Shown piece by piece: positions 1 to 5,614 of a stretch of 5,614 nucleotides of DNA. Positions within the stretch are counted from its first letter, which is position 1. The number at the start of each line of letters is the position of its first letter. The notes beneath the pieces are model-generated. The model was given only the letters and a program-made list of their open reading frames with translations. It had not been told where the DNA came from and made no database searches. The translations under genes were made by a program, and so were the position numbers. The DNA comes from an uncultured Eubacteriales bacterium (GTDB lineage Bacteria; Bacillota; Clostridia; Oscillospirales; Acutalibacteraceae), in contig ONEU01000189.1 in NCBI GenBank assembly GCA_900316925.1, positions 1-5,614 of the forward strand. Direction: 5' to 3'.

Positions 1-1977
1 AAGCTTTCCAGAAAAGAATTTACCCTGACTGTCAATGCAGCTCTGACAAATACCTCCAAGATTTCCGCAACTTCCATCACTCTTGGCAGCACCGCAACTG
101 TTACTGCTTCCTCCACAGGCGGAACCGGAACAAAGCAGTATGCTGTCTATTATAAGACAAGCTCTGCATCCGCATGGACAACAGGCCAGTCTTATAGCAC
201 CAACGCAACTATCAAAGTTACCCCGAGTGCAGCCGGAACCTATACCGTTCGTGTAAAGGTGAAGGACGGCTCTGGCAAGGAAGTCAACAAAGACTTCACT
301 CTGACAGTAACAGGCAGCGCCCTGGCAAATAACTCCAAGGTATCTGCTACAACGATCACCAAGGGCAGCAGCGTGAAAGTGACCTGCGCTTCTACCGGCG
401 GCACAGGCACCAAGCAGTATTATGTCGGCCTCAGGAAGTCAACGGAAAGCAGCTTTACCGATATCCAGGCATATTCTACCAATACATCCGTTACGGTGAA
501 GCCCGCTGCCACAGGCACATACGTCCTCCGTGTTACTGTAAAGGACGGTACAGGCAAGCTCTCCAGAAAGGAATTTAACCTGACTGTCAATGCAGCTCTG
601 GCAAATACCTCCAAGGTATCCGCAACCACCATCACCAAGGGCAGCAGCGTAAAAGTTACCTGCGCATCCACCGGCGGCAGCGGCACCAAGCAGTATGCTG
701 TATGGTACAAGAAGTCCACAGCAAGCAGCTGGAATCAGGCTAAGGCATTCGGCACCACTACCACCGCTACTGTAAAGCCGAACTACACCGGCAAATACAC
801 CATCAGCGTGAAGGTGAAGGACAGCAAGGGCACAGTCGTCAGAAAGCTCTTCACCATCACAGTCAATGCACCTCTGGCAAATACCTCTAAGGTATCCGCA
901 ACCACCATCACCAAGGGCTCCAGCGTGAAAGTGACCGGTTCTTCTACCGGCGGCATCGGCACCAAGAAGTACGCTGTTTGGTACAAGAAGTCAACACAGA
1001 CTACCTGGACTCAGGTTAAGAACTATGGCACAACCACCACAGCAACTGTAACACCGAAGTTCTCCGGTTCTTACACCATCGTTACAAAAGTAAAGGACAG
1101 CAAGGGAACGATTGCCAGAAAGGCATTTACGATCACCGTAAAGCTCCCGCTGGCTAATACATCTACCATCTCCGCAACAACAATCACACTTGGTAAGTCT
1201 GTTACCCTGACCTGCGCTTCCACCGGCGGCACAGGCACAAAGACATACGCTGTATGGTATAAGCCCACAACCTCCTCCACCTGGACAAAGGCAAGGGATT
1301 ATGCAACCGGCACCAGCGTGAAAGTAACACCGAAGTCTGCAAAGAAGTACACCGTTCGCGTGAAGGCAAAGGACGGCAAGGGTACGATCGTCAACAAGGA
1401 CTTCACCGTTACCGTCAATAATGCAGCTCTGGCTAACACCGCAAAACTCAGTGCTACTACCATTGAACTGGGCAAGAGCGTGACCGTTACCTGTGCAGCT
1501 ACAGGCGGTTCCGGCACCAAGCAGTATGCTGTGTACTACAGACCGACTTCTTCCAGCACCTGGACAAAGGCAAGAGATTACGCAACCGGCACTACCGTGA
1601 CCATCACTCCGAAATCTGCCACTACTTATGTCGTAAGAGTAAAGGCAAAGGACGGCAAGGGCACGATCGTCAACAAAGACATGGGCCTCACTGTTAAGAA
1701 GGTTCTCACCGCAAGCGTAAAAGCAAGTGCCACAACCGTTGTTCTGGGCAACTCCATCACGATTACCGGTTCTGCTGCCAATGCAACCGGTACCGTACAG
1801 TATCAGATCAGCTACATGAAGATCGGTTCCTCCACCTGGACAACCGCAAAGGCATACAGCACCACAGCAAAAGCAACCGTTAAGCTTCCTTCCAAGGGCA
1901 GCTACAGCGTTAAGGTTAGCGCAAAGGATGGCTCCGGCAAGGTAGCAACTGCATTCGTTGCAATTACTGTGAAATAA
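1..1977 (+). CDS. Tandem Ig-like/three-tyrosine-type repeat protein, C-terminal part (5' end outside window)
   Basis: The reading frame is open from base 1 to a TAA at 1975-1977, followed at once by an in-frame TGA. The true start, and any signal peptide, lies upstream. An ATG at 259 is only an internal Met within a repeat, because the same repeat pattern continues unbroken to its left. The visible 658 residues are seven full domains of 90-93 residues plus the last 14 or so residues of an earlier one. Each domain runs: L-A-N-T-S-K-x-S-A-T-T-I, a G-S-x-V-x-V-T-C strand, S-T-G-G-x-G-T-K-Q-Y-A-V-W-Y-K, a central Trp, T-V-x-P, G-x-Y-T-V-R-V-K-x-K-D-G-x-G and a final F-T-x-T-V strand. The spaced tyrosines, the mid-domain Trp and the G-Y-T-V-x-V-x-D-x-G end resemble Ig-like beta-sandwich or three-Y-motif domains; this is family resemblance, not proof. 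Composition is Thr/Ser/Lys/Val-rich, as in secreted proteins. The C-terminus ends with the last beta strand: no LPXTG, membrane helix, dockerin or wall-binding module is visible, so any anchor or enzymatic domain must be N-terminal. Likely a surface or secreted protein, with the array acting as a stalk or ligand-binding region; its function is unknown. Confidence 0.85.
   Translation, partial: KLSRKEFTLTVNAALTNTSKISATSITLGSTATVTASSTGGTGTKQYAVYYKTSSASAWTTGQSYSTNATIKVTPSAAGTYTVRVKVKDGSGKEVNKDFTLTVTGSALANNSKVSATTITKGSSVKVTCASTGGTGTKQYYVGLRKSTESSFTDIQAYSTNTSVTVKPAATGTYVLRVTVKDGTGKLSRKEFNLTVNAALANTSKVSATTITKGSSVKVTCASTGGSGTKQYAVWYKKSTASSWNQAKAFGTTTTATVKPNYTGKYTISVKVKDSKGTVVRKLFTITVNAPLANTSKVSATTITKGSSVKVTGSSTGGIGTKKYAVWYKKSTQTTWTQVKNYGTTTTATVTPKFSGSYTIVTKVKDSKGTIARKAFTITVKLPLANTSTISATTITLGKSVTLTCASTGGTGTKTYAVWYKPTTSSTWTKARDYATGTSVKVTPKSAKKYTVRVKAKDGKGTIVNKDFTVTVNNAALANTAKLSATTIELGKSVTVTCAATGGSGTKQYAVYYRPTSSSTWTKARDYATGTTVTITPKSATTYVVRVKAKDGKGTIVNKDMGLTVKKVLTASVKASATTVVLGNSITITGSAANATGTVQYQISYMKIGSSTWTTAKAYSTTAKATVKLPSKGSYSVKVSAKDGSGKVATAFVAITVK
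43..1974 (+). repeat. Seven-unit in-frame tandem repeat, 276-279 bp period
   Basis: Units begin at the Leu codon of the L-A/T-N motif at 43, 322, 598, 874, 1150, 1429 and 1705, giving spacings of 279, 276, 276, 276, 279 and 276 bp; the last unit is 270 bp up to the stop. The 3-bp differences come from one extra linker codon in units 1 and 5. Similarity extends to the DNA: bases 1-60 match 556-615 with only a few substitutions. Units 2, 3 and 4 share long blocks around A-T-T-I-T-K-G-S-S-V-K-V-T, and units 5 and 6 share blocks around W-T-K-A-R-D-Y-A-T-G and K-D-G-K-G-T-I-V-N-K-D. Unit 7 is the most diverged: it lacks the T-G-G motif and reads S-A-A-N-A-T-G there. This is the pattern of recent duplication or gene conversion inside the array, with an older capping unit at the end. 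Confidence 0.92.
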
Positions 1978-2020
1978 TGACTGACAATCTGTGACCGGGA
2001 GTTTACCGGACACACAACAG

Positions 2021-2058
2021 CACGGCAGTTCGTAGCAATACGGACTGCCGTGTTTTTT
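2021..2058 (+). terminator. Intrinsic terminator of the repeat-protein gene
   Basis: Bases 2021-2032 (CACGGCAGTTCG) pair with 2041-2052 (CGGACTGCCGTG) over 12 base pairs, one of them G-U. The loop is 8 nt (2033-2040), and six T residues follow directly at 2053-2058. It lies about 45 bases after the tandem stop codons and is oriented to end plus-strand transcription. Confidence 0.92.
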
Positions 2059-2121
2059 GAGCAAAGCATTATGTCTAATGGAATCATTCCATGACAGCAA
2101 GCTCATATCAGGATAGTAAGG

Positions 2122-2167
2122 AATAACAAAACAGGCACGGAAACTCATACAGAGTACCGTGCCTGTT
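2122..2167 (-). terminator. Intrinsic terminator of the minus-strand glycan operon
   Basis: The arms ACAGGCACGG (2131-2140) and CCGTGCCTGT (2157-2166) are perfect complements, extended by one A-T pair at 2130/2167. An inner ACTC/GAGT pairing (2143-2146 with 2152-2155) closes a short loop. Read on the minus strand, the hairpin is followed by TTTGTTATTC, a T-rich tail. It sits about 50 bases past the stop of the 2215-4077 gene. On the plus strand the hairpin is followed by TATTCAAC, a poorer U-tract, so its main direction is minus, although it may work weakly both ways. Confidence 0.8.
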
Positions 2168-2214
2168 ATTCAACTCGGAAAATCAGATTGGTTGAAATGC
2201 TGATTTCAGGTGTA

Positions 2215-4077
2215 TTACATTTTTAAGTACTTGCGCCAGAAGGATTCCGTTTTGAGAACCTTGGCACTCTTGCGGTAGCGGGCCTCAATCTCCGTGCGGT
2301 GGGCCTTGTAGTAAGCCATGACACGCTTCTGACGGGCCACCAACTGCTTGAAACGAGCCTTATCTCTCTTGCGGAGATGAGCCGTATGGTCGTGGGGGTT
2401 GACGGCAAGAATCGCTTTTGCCATATACTGCTTGGCGGGATCGTCATACCAGTCGTAAGCGATCACGGCAACCGTGTCTTTTAACATATAATCCGGCAGC
2501 GTCTGACCATTGCAGGTCTTTTTGTAACGCTTGAGTTCCTTCTCGGTGAGAGGTTTCTCAGCGGGACGATAAATGCTGCCGTAATCAATCGGGATATCAG
2601 GATACTCGGAACCGGCAGGGAGCATGACCTCGTTTTTCTTGGCATGAGCCTTCATAATCTGCTCACCGTTGGGTTCATACAGGAACTCCGGTCCGTTGCA
2701 GAATTCCTCCAGCGCATCCAACAGCAGCTCGCAGTTGTTATAAGCCAGACGGGAAAGCTCTTTCCAGAAGAAACCGTCAATTCTCTTGACAAAATCAATA
2801 CCGGGACAGATAGAGCTCATAGCCTGGATAATCAGACTGTTGCGGTGCACCATGTAGAGCTCGAGGCAGGCATTGAACTTGGTCGAAAAACCGCGGTGCC
2901 AGATGCAGATACCGTTCAGGGAGAGGAACTCCGCGTTGTTGGCGAGGCTGAATTCAACGTCATCACCGCGGATGAACAGCGGGATGGGGAGGTGCTGACG
3001 GTCGATCTTTTTGACAGGAACGCAGCAGTACCACCAACCGGCGTAGGAATTGTCATGGTATTTGATCTCCTGGGCATTATTGAGAACCGCATCCCAGGTG
3101 TGCAGCGCGTAGTCGGGCTTGTTGGGACCGTAGGAACCGTCATCATGCACATAGCCGATATCCTCGTGCTGAATGTTCATGTGCTCATAGAAGATCATAG
3201 CGCCGCTGAGATAACGCTCGTCGTAGTCTTTTTTCAGGAGTGCCAGGAAGGTATAGGTACGGATGAAGCTCTCAGGGAGCACCATCACATCATCGTCCAT
3301 CAGAAGAACGTGGGTGGGATTATAGTCGGTATCATTGATGGCTTCGATCATGCCCCGGGTATAGCCGCCGGAACCGCCGGTATTGTCATTGGGGACAAGC
3401 TCAATAAACTCACTTTCAAAATCTTCGGGATCGAGTGTGCGGCCGTTGTCGATGATCCTGACCTTGATGTGTTTTTTGGCAGGCTCATCCGTATAGAACA
3501 GTTCTCTTTCGAGTATTCCCATGTTACGGGTAATATAGTCCTCTTTTTTGAACGTTACCGTTGTAAGGGCAATACGGATATCGTTGATCTGACTGGTGTC
3601 AACGAGGGTAGACCAGTTGCCTTCATAGAAGAAGAAATCGGAGCGGTCCCCGGTCTTTTCGCCGGAATCAAACGGGAACACGTCGATCTGAAAACCGATG
3701 ACGGAGCTTTTGTTGTCCGTGGGGATACTGATACTGATCTCGGTTTTTTCCTTGAGATTATATTCGTGCGGTTCAAACATTTCCTTGCCAACCTCACTGC
3801 CATCCAGGAAATGACCGAAGAGACGGACAGAGAAATGACCGCAGCAGGTAAGGTTAAGAGTAACCTTTCCGATGTTGGTATACTTTTTCCACTTTTCGAA
3901 GGAGAAGGTGTTGAAGTAGGTAAAGAACTCCACAAAAGCGCCCCGGTTGAGGGTATGGGCGGAGAGAAATTTATTGTAGCCGAAGCGGTCGCCTCGGTAC
4001 ATCATCCACCAGTGATCATCCAGGTGGCGGTTGCTTGTAATCATAATATTCTGGAGTTTAAACTTAATGCTTCCCAT
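2215..4077 (-). CDS. GlfT2-like galactofuranosyltransferase (GT2 family, GT-A fold)
   Basis: A 620-residue protein, close to the roughly 640 residues of mycobacterial GlfT2, which adds galactofuranose from UDP-Galf to a growing glycan at the inner face of the membrane. The layout matches that family: an N-terminal beta-rich domain (about 1-165, with F-F-T-Y-F-N-T-F near 51-58), a GT-A catalytic domain (about 166-400) and a helical C-terminal part. Visible signatures are the nucleotide-sugar loop N-x-G-G-S-G-G-Y-T-R-G (232-242), the metal-binding D-D-D at 261-263 after a hydrophobic strand, the paired tryptophans W348-W349 assigned to acceptor binding in GlfT2, G-D-D-V-E at 371-375 holding the probable catalytic base, and W-H at 393-394, where GlfT2 has its metal-ligating His. 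All key residues appear intact. No signal peptide or membrane helix is seen. The last 52 residues are very basic (19 Lys/Arg against 4 Asp/Glu). The ATG start overlaps the stop of the upstream gene (TAATG) and has a good ribosome binding site. Donor and linkage specificity cannot be read from sequence; no UDP-galactopyranose mutase gene is in the window. Confidence 0.88.
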   Translation of the reverse strand: MGSIKFKLQNIMITSNRHLDDHWWMMYRGDRFGYNKFLSAHTLNRGAFVEFFTYFNTFSFEKWKKYTNIGKVTLNLTCCGHFSVRLFGHFLDGSEVGKEMFEPHEYNLKEKTEISISIPTDNKSSVIGFQIDVFPFDSGEKTGDRSDFFFYEGNWSTLVDTSQINDIRIALTTVTFKKEDYITRNMGILERELFYTDEPAKKHIKVRIIDNGRTLDPEDFESEFIELVPNDNTGGSGGYTRGMIEAINDTDYNPTHVLLMDDDVMVLPESFIRTYTFLALLKKDYDERYLSGAMIFYEHMNIQHEDIGYVHDDGSYGPNKPDYALHTWDAVLNNAQEIKYHDNSYAGWWYCCVPVKKIDRQHLPIPLFIRGDDVEFSLANNAEFLSLNGICIWHRGFSTKFNACLELYMVHRNSLIIQAMSSICPGIDFVKRIDGFFWKELSRLAYNNCELLLDALEEFCNGPEFLYEPNGEQIMKAHAKKNEVMLPAGSEYPDIPIDYGSIYRPAEKPLTEKELKRYKKTCNGQTLPDYMLKDTVAVIAYDWYDDPAKQYMAKAILAVNPHDHTAHLRKRDKARFKQLVARQKRVMAYYKAHRTEIEARYRKSAKVLKTESFWRKYLKM

Positions 4078-4093
4078 TATTTTGTTTCCTCCC
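4075..4093 (-). promoter_or_regulatory. TAATG stop-start overlap with internal ribosome binding site
   Basis: On the minus strand the stop TAA (4079-4077) of the upstream gene shares its last A with the ATG (4077-4075) of the galactofuranosyltransferase gene. A GGGAGG Shine-Dalgarno sequence (4093-4088) lies inside the last codons of the upstream gene, 10 nt before the ATG. This arrangement fits translational coupling and near-equal output of the two proteins. Confidence 0.88.
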
Positions 4094-5480
4094 GATTGTC
4101 AGATTCCGGTGAGGTGACCGGAGCAGCTTCTGCATCAGTTTCCTCTTCGTCTTCCAGGTCATCCGGCACATCCAACGGTTCAGCCGTCTCATCTGACAGC
4201 TCCGTTCCGTTAAGCTGACTGTTCAGCCAGGAAAGAGACTGTTCTTTCAGTGCCTCAAGGAGATTGTTGACCTTTTTGTAGCGGATGGGCATTCTGAACA
4301 GATATTCCTTCTTCTTGAAATCATCCTCCAGATAGACGATGCGTTCTTCGAGATTCAGGGAGCACAGCAGAGCCTTGACGCTCTCCATGCCGTCATAGTT
4401 GACAGATTCGAGGAAGATGAAGGGTTTGTTGAAGATAATGGCGAAGCAGACGCCGTAGAAATCATCTGTGACCACGAACTCACTGTGGCTGATGTAGTAG
4501 AGCCAGTCAGGAACCGTGATATGGAAGGCAACATCCAGTCCCAGCATTTTTTTGGACTCGGGGAAGGTGTTGATGTTAATGAAATTCCGCATGGGGCTGT
4601 AATGATTGGGGGTCAGGATTTCGTTGCCGGTGAGCAGGAACTCACGCTTTCTCTTGGAACCGCCCTTGATATAGTTGAAGATAAAGGTATCGTCCGTTTC
4701 AGACTCAATGCAGGGGGCTTCTGCGGCGATTTCTTCAAAACGGGTACGGTCGCAGAGGAAAACAGGATCAAGCACGATCTCTGCGTCCAGTCCGAAGCGG
4801 TCCTGGAGGATATCGAGGTTCATATAGCTGCCCACGGAGAGAGCGTCAAAGCGTTTCAGAAAACGTGCACAGGTTTTGGCGCGCTCTCTGTAGGGATCAA
4901 CGAACTTGTAGCCGAAGGAAGCAGCATAGCTGAGTTTCTTCTTGTCATCGGGCACATAATCGAGAAAATAGTGAGTTTTGGTCTGTTTGGAGCAGACATT
5001 ATAGTTCCACATCACATCGGAACCGACGATCACAGCATCCGCATCCCTGACAGCTTCATCAAGGTCTTCGTTCGTGCGGCAGATCTTCTGAACCTTGCAG
5101 TTTTTATAGATGAATCTGCCCGCGATGTTGTCGGGATCATCATAGTGAGACGTCCAGAGCTTGGGTGGCTTATTCATGAGGATTGTATCCCAGCCCAGCT
5201 GCCGGACAGTCTGATCCAGCGAATAAGCGGTGAGGATGCTGCCATAGTCAAGACCGAACCAAAGGGTCTCAAGCAGTGCCAGCGGTTTATCGGCAGGCTT
5301 TTTATAATCAACAATATTGGTATTGCCGGGCAGAACAGAGGAATTGGCTTTCGGGGAGCTCTGTTCCCGGGTAAGGACGGTATTCAGAGTTTCCTGCATA
5401 TCGTCAGCGATGGCATCCTGAATTTTCTGAAGTTTTGAGTAGCTGCTTTTTGGAATGTCGTTCTTATAATTCTTTTCCAA
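4077..5480 (-). CDS. Polysaccharide pyruvyl transferase-family protein with altered signature motif
   Basis: A 467-residue protein with the ordered motifs of the polysaccharide pyruvyl transferase (CsaB/WcaK-type) family. They are an N-terminal nucleotide-binding-like stretch Y-G-S-I-L-T-A-Y-S-L (79-88), V-G-S-D-V-M-W-N (152-159, usually G-S-D-Q-V-W), S-Y-A-A-S-F-G (184-190), S-V-G-S at 215-218 where many members have S-V-R-E, L-D-P-V-F-L (237-242), and the C-terminal block V-V-T-D-D-F-Y-G-V-C-F-A-I-I-F-N-K-P-F (336-354). Classical members transfer pyruvate from phosphoenolpyruvate to a sugar of a surface glycan. In this protein the usual D-S-F-H-G reads D-D-F-Y-G, so the conserved Ser and His are replaced (D340, Y342). 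It may act on another substrate or be a non-catalytic partner. About 65 polar residues precede the fold, and a highly acidic tail (427-467, 18 Asp/Glu, 2 Lys/Arg) follows it. No signal peptide or membrane helix is seen, so it is probably cytoplasmic. The start is TTG at 5480, set by an AGGAG site and an in-frame TGA three codons upstream. It is the first gene of the operon with the overlapping GlfT2-like gene. Confidence 0.82.
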   Translation of the reverse strand: MEKNYKNDIPKSSYSKLQKIQDAIADDMQETLNTVLTREQSSPKANSSVLPGNTNIVDYKKPADKPLALLETLWFGLDYGSILTAYSLDQTVRQLGWDTILMNKPPKLWTSHYDDPDNIAGRFIYKNCKVQKICRTNEDLDEAVRDADAVIVGSDVMWNYNVCSKQTKTHYFLDYVPDDKKKLSYAASFGYKFVDPYRERAKTCARFLKRFDALSVGSYMNLDILQDRFGLDAEIVLDPVFLCDRTRFEEIAAEAPCIESETDDTFIFNYIKGGSKRKREFLLTGNEILTPNHYSPMRNFININTFPESKKMLGLDVAFHITVPDWLYYISHSEFVVTDDFYGVCFAIIFNKPFIFLESVNYDGMESVKALLCSLNLEERIVYLEDDFKKKEYLFRMPIRYKKVNNLLEALKEQSLSWLNSQLNGTELSDETAEPLDVPDDLEDEEETDAEAAPVTSPESDNREETK

Positions 5481-5494
5481 TGCGTGTCACTCCT
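5478..5494 (-). promoter_or_regulatory. Ribosome binding site deciding a TTG start
   Basis: On the minus strand AGGAG (5494-5490) stands 9 nt before TTG (5480-5478). An in-frame TGA at 5489-5487 rules out any earlier start in this frame. The nearby GTG (5490-5488) is out of frame, and the first in-frame ATG is residue 28, with no comparable ribosome binding site noted in front of it. TTG is therefore the best start and may keep initiation moderate. Confidence 0.8.
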
Positions 5495-5557
5495 ATCTGA
5501 TAAATGAGTCTGACTGCCGCGACCCGGAAAACCGTTCACAGACAGCTTAACAGTATA

Positions 5558-5586
5558 ATTCTACAACAATCCGCCGGTTCTGTCAA
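5558..5586 (-). promoter_or_regulatory. Sigma-A (sigma-70 type) promoter of the two-gene operon
   Basis: On the minus strand a perfect -35 box TTGACA (5586-5581) is followed after exactly 17 nt by a -10 box TAGAAT (5563-5558), one mismatch from consensus. Transcription would begin near 5551, leaving a leader of about 70 nt before the TTG start. I see no convincing riboswitch, attenuator or operator in the leader (5481-5551); the short GTCTG/CAGAC pairing in it is weak. The promoter suggests constitutive housekeeping-type expression. Confidence 0.83.
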
Positions 5587-5614
5587 CGAAAAACCATAAA
5601 TAAACCCGGAAATA

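Noticed and set aside
1..6. Window begins with AAGCTT, a HindIII site, possibly a cloning junction
   Set aside because: The same codons (K-L-S) occur in the equivalent place of another unit at 556, so the site is explained by coding sequence and chance.
259..261. ATG as the true start of the repeat protein
   Set aside because: The same frame and repeat pattern continue upstream to base 1, and the Met falls in the middle of a domain (V-K-V-K-D-G).
991..2148. Cys-rich minus-strand open frame under the repeat array (385 codons)
   Set aside because: Its Cys/Gly richness and periodicity mirror the Thr/Ala-rich repeats on the other strand. It also runs through both terminators, so it is not a credible gene.
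2180..2209. Small inverted repeats (AAATCAG/CTGATTT and TGAAAT/ATTTCA) just after the transferase stop
   Set aside because: Short AT-rich, mutually exclusive hairpins without a U-tract; the stronger terminator lies just beyond.
2644..4218. Long plus-strand open frame opposite the GlfT2-like gene (524 codons)
   Set aside because: It is antisense to a gene with clear family motifs, resembles no known family, and spans the junction of two real genes. It is open only because of codon bias on the other strand.
4485..5438. Plus-strand open frame opposite the pyruvyl transferase-like gene (317 codons)
   Set aside because: Antisense shadow: the opposite strand carries a promoter, ribosome binding site and conserved motifs, and this frame has none.
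5534..5559. Possible plus-strand promoter (TTCACA and TATAAT) diverging from the operon
   Set aside because: The spacer is only 14 nt and no gene follows before the window ends. TATAAT overlaps the minus-strand -10 region by sequence symmetry.
1..5614. CRISPR arrays, tRNA or rRNA genes, insertion sequences, attachment sites
   Set aside because: The only direct repeats are the in-frame protein-coding units. No spaced palindromic repeats, transposase motifs or tRNA-like folds were seen on either strand.

Overview
The window looks like chromosomal DNA of a low-to-mid-GC Gram-positive gut bacterium, probably of the Clostridia (Ruminococcus, Oscillospiraceae or Lachnospiraceae type). The grounds are strong AGGAGG-type ribosome binding sites, a TTG start, a consensus sigma-A promoter, intrinsic terminators with U-tracts, and a Thr/Ser/Lys-rich tandem-repeat surface-type protein of a kind common in that group. 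This is inference from style; there is no rRNA or other taxonomic marker.

Layout. Bases 1-1977 (+) hold the 3' part of a long repeat-protein gene that enters from the left edge. It shows seven complete tandem domains of about 92 residues and the end of an eighth, then stops with TAA-TGA and a strong intrinsic terminator (2021-2058). Bases 1978-2214 are a convergent intergenic region with a second intrinsic terminator that serves the opposite strand. Bases 2215-5480 (-) are a tight two-gene operon: a polysaccharide pyruvyl transferase-fold protein (4077-5480, TTG start) followed by a GlfT2-like galactofuranosyltransferase (2215-4077). The genes overlap by one base in a TAATG junction. A well-formed promoter (TTGACA, 17-nt spacer, TAGAAT) lies at 5558-5586. 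The rest up to 5614 has no gene.

How the genes may work together. The minus-strand operon most likely builds or decorates a surface glycan containing galactofuranose. The transferase keeps every GlfT2 active-site signature I can recognise. Its partner has the fold motifs of the pyruvyl transferase family, but the usual S-F-H-G signature reads D-F-Y-G, so its chemistry is uncertain. The partner ends in a strongly acidic tail and the transferase in a strongly basic one, which suggests, as a hypothesis only, that the two proteins bind each other. The convergent repeat protein is probably extracellular and may simply be a neighbour; nothing in the sequence ties it to the operon.

The most interesting points are the altered motif of the pyruvyl transferase-like protein, its translational coupling to a Galf-transferase-like enzyme with opposite tail charges, and the homogenised repeat array with a recurring single cysteine.
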